From assembly GCA_002633025.1 (NCBI GenBank), contig NMRB01000556.1, positions 218,282 through 282,281 of the forward strand: DNA of 64,000 nucleotides, read 5' to 3'. Source of the stretch: Notospermus geniculatus. Taxonomy: Eukaryota; Nemertea; Pilidiophora; Heteronemertea; Lineidae. The translations under genes were made by a program, and so were the position numbers. The notes under the pieces were generated by a model, which was not told where the DNA came from, ran no database searches, and saw only the letters and a list, made by a program, of their open reading frames with translations. Positions within the stretch are counted from its first letter, which is position 1, and each line of letters starts with the position of its first letter. Shown piece after piece: positions 25,401 to 37,400 of this stretch.

Positions 25401-28400
25401 ATACGGAACGCGGTAAATATTCCGCGTGTTCCATTTATCTGCACGCGGTATCACTTCTGTTTTTGTAAGCATTGCGCAGGTTTGGTTCGTCCCTGTCCAA
25501 TCACCGTGCTCCATAGGGCGCGGATTTTTATTCCGCGCGGAAAAATCGCTACACCAAGTGATCGGCCTTTCCGCGTTCCGCCTATCCCCGTTCCGCAAAC
25601 CGCTTACCGCGTGCAGATAAATGGATGAAGGGAAATGGCTTGGAGCGAACAAATGTCTATTCCGTGTTCCGTTTCCGCGATCCGCATTCCGCTTACCGCG
25701 TGTCAGCTAAACGCAGCTTTAGGGCTCTCTGAAAGATGGTCTTTGGTGGTCTTTGGAGGAAATGCTCCTGAGGTAATTAGATGTTCTTAACACTTGCTCC
25801 CAATGTCACCATGCATTGTGGTATTATAAATTGAACTTGTAAAAATCATCTCGGCAAGATTGATGCCGTAAAGAGTCAATGTAGGAAGGGCACGCCAGGT
25901 AGTGGGAGGATATAAATATGCGATAAATTGAGATATTTCTGATTTTACCTGCAGCTCTATCTGAACCAGTCCTGTTTTTCTTGGCGGAAAAATGCTTACT
26001 CATTGATAATATAATGCTTGTTTGTAGAACGAGTATTTTTAGCCGAGAAGCGGTCTCCTGTGTATCATCATTTTTCTCGATATTTTTCCACGGTACATTT
26101 TTCATTGATGCATGTGTACGTAAACTCAAGGACTGAGCAACGAGCTCAAAGCAGAACGAAGTCCATTTCACATGTAGTTGCTTAAAGAATGACATGCATG
26201 ATGCACAAGGATAAGTACAGGTGAAAATGTCAAATGTCAGGGCAAACAGACTATTTTTAATGCAAGAATGGTGCATAACTGATTCGGATGGCTTTGCTTG
26301 GTAACATCAGAGACAATTTTATTGGCCCCCCCCCCAAAGGATACAGAATCACCAAAATCAAGTGTTAATTTCAAGTCACTAATCCTGTGACTTGTTGAAG
26401 CAATATTGCTTACCGGTAATCATGGGTGAATCGATTAGGCCAGGCCTATGCCTGATTACCGGTAGCTTGTCAATCAGGATTATCTCCTATTGGATTGACC
26501 ATGACTGACAGCGTCTTCCTTCAGCCAGCAGTGAACGGTTAAACATATTTAGAAAACGATGAATAATTTAATCGCGCGTATGGTGGGGAGGAGAGGGTTG
26601 AAAATCATGTTCATCTCCTGATCCCCAGCAGTGCTGATAAAATCACAAGAATTCACACAATTATCAGGAATGAATTTCCCGAGGCGCCAGACATCATTTT
26701 TTAATCAGACATGATTTTGTCTTCACGGCAACTGGGAACCATTATTCTTAGTCAACAAAATAAATTTTCGTTCCACGACGGAAACCTTAATTAAATTTCT
26801 CAACAATTTTCCTTCTCAACATGCCTTGGTGCACAGATACCAAGTTGATTGATTAATCTTACGGGAATTAACACAGTGTACAGGGTACACCAAAATGAAT
26901 GAAATCAACAGTGATGGTGACGAAGGTAGCGAGCACTAAGAACGCCTGATGTTCTCAGGATGGAATACATCAGGTATAACTCTAAAGTTTAAAACAAAGT
27001 TAAAGTTTGGGTTTATAGTCTGACATCAACAACGGTAGAGATGTCATCTGACTTTACACTTTAACACCAGTCTATCCTGAAACCTTTCAGTAGAACTCAG
27101 ATGAGCTGCTCATTCAACGTTACAATCTGACCATTTCCGATCGGTACCCATTTATACACCTGGGTGGAGAGAGGCCAGTGAGGTAAAGAGACTTGCCCAA
27201 AGTCTCACGTACAGTGGGATTCGAACCCGGGGCCCTCTGACCGCTAGTCGGAGACCCGAACCACTACACCACTGTGGCTCAATTCTAGGCCATTTCAGAG
27301 TGGTGCTGCACCATGTCCTAAATGGGGGTGCCACTTTGCCCTTTTTAACCCCACAGGCCCCTCTGACAACTAATTCGCCATACACTCACACTGTCGTGAG
27401 AAACCTTGGATGGACTCGGTATGCCCCACAATGGAAATAGCAGGTTTATGGACATTCAAAGATTAAATCAAGCGAAAACTTGTGCAGTAATAAAATCACA
27501 AATTGCACTTCTTCTCATGTGAAAGTTTTAAATACGGTGTGAAGTTTGACCAGAAGCCATACAAATTGCTCTGAAGAAGGAAATATTTCACCATTAATCT
27601 TCATATCAAATTTAAAGGGTCCATTTAACACCCCGAGGGGACTTCCCAAAGCCTCAGGGCTGGAAACATAAACCCTTCAAGTGAGGGCCCGGGGCCCATC
27701 TCCTAGGAGGTTGGTTGAAATCAGTACCGTAATCAACTTTCACAGTGAAGAATGGTCGAATATGGGAATCCCACAAGGATTAGGAATTCGCACAGTGAGG
27801 AGGTGGTGGTGCAGTATTGAGCATTGGAGTCAAGACAGAGATGTCTCTTTAATGGTGAGACTGAAAAATAAACAAAAAATTATGGTTTTTCAACAGATGT
27901 TGCCCTATCTAATCAGTCATTTGTCCACAAACCTATCTGAATTTTGCAGGTGATATTTAAGATAAGTTCTCAGGTGACAAACTGATGAGTTCATTTACAA
28001 TCAAGGCGGAAATATTGAACTGATAACAAAACACGGTATTTTTCACAATCTGTGACATCCTCAACAGCACATTCAGGCACACCGTATGCATACCCACCAG
28101 AAGACGCAGTGATCACCCCGCAGTTGGTTGCTTCACTTTTTTATAACTCTTGGTGGAGTATTACTTTAGGCCTACCGGTTTTTGTCAATATGATATGAAA
28201 TTGGTTTCAAACAACAGGGTGGGTCCACAGCTTGAACAAGATTCAGCAGAAAGAATAGAAACAGCAACTTTGCTACAACATGTAATTGCAAATTTGATAC
28301 TAATCAAGAATATGGTCTGGCATGATTAAACATTGTAACGTAATTTAGTTTGCTGTTCATACATCAATCTAATTGACCAGAATTTATTGTTAATCTGACA

Positions 28401-31400
28401 TTATTATTACCGTACCCATATTAAAATAATATATTAGTTCAACATCTGCTCATATCAGATATGATGGGAAACACAAATGTGACCGTCCACAGCAAAACCA
28501 GTCGCATGTCACTCTTAGCTTGGCAGGTTGAGACCAAATGTTTGTCACTTTCAATATTGTCTGTCTGTAATGAAATCAGTAATAATCTATTTCTTCCATT
28601 CTCTCATGGTGTCATCTTAGTTCGTTGCAGCTCACCTTATCAGCGACATGCGACTGGTTTTGCTGTGGAGGGGTCACAGACAGTTGATCTGCCCCTAAAA
28701 CCAGCACTACTTTCAGGATGTCTCTGCGCCTGTCGAAGCTGTCGCTCTGCCCAACTAGTGCTACGACGAGGAACATGCATGATATTACCCCAATTCCATG
28801 CCTTGCCCACTGCAAGGGCACGGAAAAAATTAGGGAACCAATTGACTTTGTGGGACCACAAATCCTCCCTAGGCAATGCGAATCACATAAGGTCCCTGAG
28901 AATGATGTCTTCCTTTTTCAGCCAACCTGAGAAGTGACAGATTTGCTCCATTTATAAATGTTGACTTACCCAATAAATCCGACAATAATGAAGTCCACTC
29001 ATGTCCACACTCGCCATTTAGCGAGGAAAACAAATCTGCCTCAACATTTTTATTAGCATCCAATCTGTTCTTCCTGACAGCTGGGTCCATGGACAAGCGA
29101 CAACATTACGTCACGTTATGTCACAATGGAAAGGGGCCAAATACAAACCCTGTGGCTCTGTTATTTCTTACAGCTGGTTTTAGCTCACGGGTAGTATGTT
29201 ACAATCAAAATCCCAAAATATTCAAAAGAGTTTGTTTCTTTACTCATTTCAGGTCGAACTGCCAAAATTCGTCGATTTGAAAAAATACTATCCAGGATAT
29301 GCCCAATATGGCGGCCATTATCGCGACCATGACATCTTCAGAGAGACTCAAGTTCATGCGACGTCGGTGCCACATTACACATCAGGATTAAGACTCTCAT
29401 ACGCCTTGAACAGAATTGGTGGAGTGCACTCTATTGGCGCGGACAGAAACCAAATAGAGCAAAATGACGTGGAGACATTCACAGGAGCACACGGGATTAG
29501 ATACATTCAGGATCCCGTGGTGTTTGGACCTTTCTTAGATTTAAAGTATAAAGGGCCAGAAGTCGTAAGGCCAGATGGAAAAGACAGACAAAATATCATT
29601 CTAAAACTGTACGGCCGGCAAGGCATAGTGAGATTAGCCACATATAAATATAAAGCTGCTGATGCCCATGTTGCATTGTGGGACTGTGACCACTTTTATG
29701 AAACGCGTGATTGGAGCTTATATCGACATTTAATAGCAGTGGAATTCTGGGAGTCACCAGGTACATATCAGTATTGTGGTAGTTCCACCTATCACAAATT
29801 GGCGGGTTTTTTGAGACACGGGCCTTCCCCGTGCTTGAAAAAAAACACCAAACACTTAGGGCCTACACCTATTTTCAGTACATTTCATTAGTTACTAATC
29901 GTGGCGAATTTTTGGCTTATAGCGCATGCGCAATACGCAACACACTTACTGCGCCATCTGTCGCCGGGTTTGATAACTAGTAATTGGCGGGTTTGATGAC
30001 CAGTAATTGTCGAGCTTATTGCGCTTACACCAATCTAAAAGCCCGGGTGACACATGTGTCTGAATTAGCCCTGGTGAGCTCAGCGGGTCTAATAAACATG
30101 GGGTTTTCAAACACGGGTCTATTAGACACAGCAAAAAATAGGTGTACGCGCAAGAAACCTGGGCCCGTATGCATAAAGGTGGAATAAGCTTATTCTAGGT
30201 AAAACTTCACATTACAACATGGAGTTAAACCTGGAATAAGCTTATTCCACCTTTATGCATACGGGCCCTGGGGTTTTGGTGGGTTTGGGATAGGTGGAAG
30301 TATAGCTATTATGTTGTACTGGTATTTACCGGTATTTCTGCCTAAAAATAATGGTCAATTGAAGTAATTATGTTCAACTACCACCCCACATGTCCAAAAA
30401 CCTGACCAAGATTTTCCCTCTTTCAGATTCTTCCTGTGAAAAATCCCGAGAGGATATCGCGACGCTTAAACATCGGATACGCCATTCACACAAATCTCAC
30501 CGACGGCACGAAAAGCGATCATCGCCATCATTTGCGGACCTCCCATCGGAGGAATAAACAGACATGGACTGAATATCAACATTCGCCACTGTGGCGTGCA
30601 ACTCATTACCAAAGCACAAACTTTATGAGATACAACTATATCTTCATGGACATGGAAAGACTTATATCATTCAGAGATTATACGCAATCACGCGGCAATG
30701 ACAACCATGGCAAAGAAATGAAAACGGCGGCAATTCTGGCAGACGTCATATCACTGGTGTCTGGTTTCCTCTAATCTTACAGTACACGAACACACACACA
30801 CAGTGGCTAGAGGGCCATTTGTTTCAGTTCATCAACGTACAGGACTCACACCAATCTTTGTACTGTTCTCCATGAACAAACATTTGAGGTGTTGACATAA
30901 TCTGTATGGTACCACACACAAACGTAAATATGTGTGTTACTAACAAGCAAAGATAAAGCCAGACCTCTTCAAATATTGTTTACACTTGATGCGGTGTACT
31001 ATGCCAGTGACGAACCAAATTGACTTGAAAATGCCACACTGCATTTCGATGGCATTGCATTCAAGTGTGTACTTAGCAAAAAGCTAAAAATTAAAATTGA
31101 TTTTTATTGTAAAATTCACACTCAGAGGAGTGATGACATGTTAACTTTAGAAATGAAGTGTTTCGTGTTCATGTTTTTTACAGACGTCCTGGGACTGATG
31201 ACACACCCATGAGGGTCAAAATTAGAAACAGGCGGCCATGAATTGCATTGAGGTGCTGAAAAATTTGTCCAAAGTAATAAGGAAAACAATACCAATCGGT
31301 TTAATTCTGAAGTAAAACAGGATAAGTTGGAGATTTAGGTCAATATTCGGTAACTTTTCAAAGTTTGTGATATTTTCATTGACAACAGCAGAATAGACCT

Positions 31401-34400
31401 CGAGTGACAAGCAATGACCATGACTCAATGAATGATAACAATTCTTTATGTCTTAAATTAGCTTATTTGCGATTTTGTAAATCATTCACCGCAAATACCC
31501 GGTATTGTACATGAACATGGATTTTCATTTCAGGCAGCTTGTAATGCACAAATTGCATGTACGGTACTGTGCATGTACTGACCCCAGGTTTGAACCAACA
31601 GTACATGTATCTTCCGTCAAAGTTGTACTGTATTTAAAAGAAATTCAGTTGGTTGATAGGAACAAACTTTCTTCAAATAATTTTAATTAATACCATAGTA
31701 AAAGAGAGAACTTTGACAAAAGATGCTGTCTGTTGGATTCTGGAGGTCGGTGGCTTCAGCACATTTAAATGCACTGTATATATTATAACTTATTTTTGTG
31801 TTGTTTTGTGTTCTTTTCTAAGTAAGAATCCTAAGAGTAGCATTAATATGCAAAGATTGTGGAAGTTTGGAGACCATTGGCACAGATGATTTCTGCCAAT
31901 GTAAAAAAATGGCGACAACATTAAGTTTAGAATTCGATTCAAAGAATTCGCCTGGAAAACAACACCTGTGTCATGGCCACAGGGTAGAAATTCCTAATTC
32001 CAGGCCAGTGTAAAAAACACTATGACACTGAGAGCACATATGTTTTACTATACAGCGTGTAGTATTGGGAATGTTTCCATGAGGGTGCTCCAAGCTCTGG
32101 AGAGGGCAGGAGCACCATCATTGTTAAAACTCTGCATATTAAATCACGCTGTGTGAACAAATGTGTAAATATGCCATCATAAAGGCCTGCGATGGTGCAC
32201 CTCTTCCCGGTACCTCTTCGTGTGAGCCACTTGCGATGTTTTACCAAACAGTCCTGTCTCAGGGGGGTACGCTGATTGCTTGTTCAGGTAAAAACACCAT
32301 GAACGTTTTAAAAGTTATGGTGTTTTGCTGCCTAACTCAAGGGACAGATTCCCAAAGGCATTCCAAGCAGATGTTCAATCAACAACAGAGATCTGATAAG
32401 TTGGATCGATCAGAACTTATGAACAGCAAATAAGGGCTTTTTATTCCGTTCCTGGCCACATATTTTAACTGGTACACAATATGTTCAAGAAGTGGATTCT
32501 ATCCATTCAAGTACTTAGTTTTTTGCTTCAATAAAGAGAACACCTTGCACTTAAGACCGAGGGCCCTATGCTCCAAACGAAGATTACAACCTTACTCAGG
32601 TTGAGCCACAACTTTTCAATTGTTCAGGTTTGCCAGGGCATGATGTGACAATGGAAAAGTTGAGGCTCAACCTGAGTTCAAGATAATCTTCGTTGGTGCA
32701 TACAGCCCAGAGAGTCTAGTCCCAGATTCCTTTGCTATCACAACAAAAACCCTTGCAAGATGGAAAGATTACTTCTGCAGGCTACATATCTCATACAGGA
32801 AAGTTTTCCTATTCTTCCAGTCTTGAACTAAAGATGTGTACCGAAAATTGCGGGCCATGTGACGTGACGTCGCAGTGCGTCCAACACTTGCTGATGCATT
32901 GCGACGTAACTGACACAGATGATTTCTGCCAATGGTCCGCAATTTATGGTACATGACTATAGAGGCCTTGCAAATGACGTCACAAGCCGCCATGCTGGGG
33001 GGCACATGCTGCAGAGGCGCAGCGAAATGTCCCAATGACGTTAGGTCAAACACTGGCGTCGTGCACTTCACGCAGGCCACGTCACGGTCAGCTCACACCT
33101 CTGCCCACTTGTCCCTCAGCATGGCCGCCAGGATGACGTCATTGCAAGGCCTCTATAGGTGTATAACACTGTTTTCACAACAACAGTATTACCAGGCTTC
33201 ACAGTAGTTAGTTGCGGGAACAAGCCAACTGTGCACTTAAAAACTCAAGTGTTGGGTTTTGAAGCAATTTCAGAGAACTTCCTCCCCTTGACTTGAAAAT
33301 ATATCAATCAATCAATCAAGGGACCTTGAACTAGATTTAGCTTTGTGTAGTGTGTACAACTATAAGCTACCAGTGAATACACACTGCTGGTAAGAGCGCA
33401 ATATGGACCAACCTTTGAGGAGCTTATTCTGGAGCACAAACAAATCACTGCAACGGCTCAGGAAAAACTTCGACATGTCGATGATGCACCCAGAAATGGG
33501 AATCCATAGCCTTATGCAGAATAATGTATTAAAGCCCCACTGTATTGAGTTTGAAAAACGCAAATCATCGCCGCGATTCTTGACATCAGTGCACGACGTC
33601 AGCGTAGTGTAAAATGTACTGCGCTCCATCTAAATACATTAGAGCTCTCCCTGTCGTTTTTTCTAATGTGTGCTGAAAACTAGGCCTTGATTCTCTGAAG
33701 TATGTATCAGACAAGCATTTTGGGGACCTTCACAAGGCTATGAGACCTCTTTATGCTCTCTCCTAGCATTTTGAAAATATCGTAAAATTCAATACTGTGG
33801 GGCTTTAAGTTGTTTGCCAAGCACCAAGTATGGCACTATTGGCTCCATATTCCGCAACTACTGTAAATGTACAGGAAACCAGAGTGCCCAGACAAAACCT
33901 GTTCTGTCAGATAGAATCGCCCTCTCTGTCACAGGGCGCCCCCTCTTTTCCCAAATCCTGTATCCACCCCTGCACTGTAATTAGAGATTATCCAGAGTGG
34001 TTTAGGTGATGGGAGACAGTCATTAAGCTGTGAAGAAAAGATCTGAATAAAGAACTGTAAATAAACTGCACCACCGTTGTGTGTTGTATGCTTTGTATGC
34101 TATGAGACCTCTTTATGCTCAAATTATACTCCCCGTCATTAAATGACAGTCTGTTCCAATTTCTTACTACGTGTTAACGGAACCAGTGGTGAAAAACCTG
34201 ATCTGAGCTAACAAATTGGGACAGCGTACTTAATCATAATCTGACAATGAGAATACTGAATAACTTCTATCATTGATTAAGATAGAGAGATATTACCCAC
34301 AATTGGAACTCTAAATTTTCATTAGGGATGGGGATAGGATTTATGGTTCAGTAATTTTGCATGCTTTTTACTGATGTCAAAGATCTATACATGTATGTGA

Positions 34401-37400
34401 ATTGTCTAATAATATATGGGGAAAACCAATATGTGTTCATAGAGTCTCAGTTCTGGTCAGAAATATAGTTTAATATGTTGTCACATGGTGGCAGCACTGT
34501 CTTGGTGCAAATTTGTATGGGAGTTGCTTTTGCCAGTGTGTAGTTCTGCTGTAAATAAAGATTAATGTAATTTGAAAAGAGGACTTTCTCAGTTTACTTT
34601 GTCTCTTTTTGTAGGTTTGCCTCAGACTGCTGCAAAAAACTAATATATATCAAAAAGACACACTTACGTGTCACTTCCAGATAAATTCATCTTTTCAGAT
34701 CCTGACAAGTTTAGTGATGAATTCATGTTCCCAGTGCCAAGGCTGCCAAATCTCAGTGACGTCATCTCAATATGACCAATTTTACTGGGAAAAAAGAAAA
34801 TGGGAAAAAATCACCACTTCAGTTCAAAGGGATTATGAGATTCCTATGGTGCCTTTTTTGGGTGCCTACACAGTCTTGAATTACATGTACAGCAAGGCCA
34901 GGGGCCGTATGCACAAAACATCTTAAGTGTAAAATTTCCCTTATCTTTTTTTGGAAGAATAGTTTAAGGGAAATTTTATACTTAAGATGTTTTATGCATA
35001 CGGCCCCAGGTGTTCACCAGGCCCCTTGGAAAAGTAGGACAACATATAAGTAAACTAATGTGAAGAATTCTGTCAGCAAAGGCAGAATTGGAGGATGAAA
35101 GTGGCACACACCCTTATGCTGCAAAAGTGTTCTTTGCCTTGATTTTTAGTATTTTCAGAGTGGGCGACACCTCTTTATAATGCATTATCAATTAGAAAAA
35201 GTTACACCGCCTTTTCCACAATCCTCGATCCACCCCTCGTTTGATTACTGCTTTGAGAAAGTCGACAGGTAAAGAATAACAAATTTCAAAATGCCATATA
35301 CATACCTCCCGCTCGTTGGGTGCCGACTGATATAAAATTGGTCGCAAGGTGAAGGATCCATGGTGAATATCGTATACAGAGTGCTATCAGGACCAGACGA
35401 CAGTGAGAATTGTTCGACTTTAAGAGAGACATCCATCGCACTGCTGAGTTTCTCCGAATTCACAAGAGTATAAACATACAGTTGTTTGAATGAGTCACAT
35501 ATTTTACTCTGAAAAAGTAATATAAGTCTCTAAAGATAGACCTACTATACTAATGATAAATATCAGTGCATGTAATTCTGTATACCAGTACTATAAGATG
35601 GCCCGGCAATGGTATATCTCTTCATTCTTGCAATCGCCAAACATGGCAAATGATTTGGACACATCTTGTCTCAATACACTGGCCAGGTTCTCAGAAATCC
35701 CTAAATAAAGGAGCATTTTTTTCAACTACATGTATCAATATTAATGGATTGAGATAGCCATCTTGGAGAATGTGGACATTTACGAACCAGTTGGGTCTTC
35801 AAGAAAAAGAAATCATTCAGGCTTGATGATGGAGCCATCTATACTTGAGGGAACTAAGTAAAATTGGGCTAAAGATGTCAAACTACACAGTGTACTATGC
35901 ATGGTCGTTTTATGCCCCCAAAAGAGCTATCATTCAGGCTTGATGAGAGAGCCATCTATGCTTGAGGGATTCAACTAAAATTGGGCTAAATATTTTAGCC
36001 TCACTGAATATGTATAGAGCAGTATATTGGGTATATTTTCCTATTTAGCCTTTGACAGATCAGGAGACTTACAGCTGACTTGGTTAAGGCATCTTCAAGA
36101 CAGGCTTCTAGCTCTTCATGTACCTGAACCAAAGATTTCTTGTCGCGGGCAGGATACAGCATAGGGCTTCCTAGAAATGGAAATAAGTTCAAGTGGAACC
36201 CCTCTATTGAGGACACTACAGAGACAGCCCAGTGCTGTCGTTGAGACAGTAGTCAAAATAACAAATGGGGACAACTGGCGACTGAGATCTGCAGTCAATA
36301 ACCCATTAGGCGCCATATAGCCCAAACCCGCCCAAGCCTGCATAATCCCATATAGCCCAAACCCGCCCGTGTGATTTCCGGCCGTCACAGAGGCAACCAA
36401 CAACAACAACAACAAAATTTAACCTCGGCTCCAGTTGTATCATGTAGCCAGCGTTATAAGCTACAAAATAAATATCACTTGTTCACTTTATCTTCAACTT
36501 TTTCTTTTTGTCATATGAGCAAAAAACCAAGATATGGTAAACAAGCACAGCATTGAACGTCCCCCGTCGCCCCGGGTGCAAGTCCGACGGGCATGTATTT
36601 TGAAGATTCCGTTCAGTATTAATGGCACAATCACAGTTTATGTGATTCGGCTTTTTGGCCCCCTGGTGGCAAAGTGGAAAATCAGATTTGGTCGATTCTT
36701 TGACGCGACACACCATTGGCCCATGATACATCCCTCCACCAAATATCAACCCAACATTNAAAAGTAGGTCAAATCAAAAACCCGTTATATATGTTATGTA
36801 TCCTTATTAGCTCCACCTATGATAAAAATTTGGAGACGATCTAGTCATTAGTTCAGGAGTTATTGCACTTTTTGTGTTTTTGGTTTCCGCCACCTGGTGG
36901 CCCAACTGAGAGTCGAATGGGACCGAAACTTGGTGTCGTGGGTCATCTGACCTAGGGGTATATATGTACCAAGTTTCAGATCAATAGCTCCAGCGGTTAC
37001 AAAACGTGCCCTGCTAACGGACAACGACGGACGACGACGACGGACGACGACGACGGACGACGGACGCTGCACCATCGTAATAGCTCACCCCAGTGAGCTA
37101 AAAATTGGGCTAAAGATGTCAAACTACACAGTGTACCATGGTCCATTCATGCCCCAAAAAGAGCTGTCGTTCAGGGTTGATGAGAGAGCCATCTATGCTT
37201 GAGGGATTCAACTAAAATTGGGCTAAATATTTTAGCCTCACTGAATATGTATAGAGCAGTATATTGGGTATATTTTCCTATTTAGCCTTTGACAGATCAG
37301 GAGACTTACAGCTGACTTTGTTAAGGCATCTTCAAGACAGGCTTCTAGCTCTTCATGCACCTGAACCAAAGATTTCTTGTTGCGGGCAGGATACAGCATA

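Larger units (their letters stand above)
22549..29252. other. Intron 1 of dae-like gene (inferred), within ANAPC4 intron
   Basis: 6.7 kb with MITEs, SINEs and the 135-nt palindrome. No intermediate exon is needed for a complete Tae4-like domain and none was recognised. 25800-26980 and 27290-29250 hold only short, unsupported frames. Confidence 0.45.
30558..35305. other. Giant ANAPC4 intron, right part
   Basis: Downstream of the dae-like stop. 30780-32560 has no recognisable feature; 33810-34900 has a GGATCC remnant and AT-rich DNA. No gene seen. Confidence 0.5.

Noticed and set aside
25824-26276. 150-codon minus-strand frame
   Set aside because: No recognisable domain, no splice context, and composition like the surrounding intron.
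28461-28937. 158-codon plus-strand frame upstream of the dae-like domain exon
   Set aside because: No domain and no donor matching the phase-0 acceptor at 29253; overlapping frames on the other strand are equally long.
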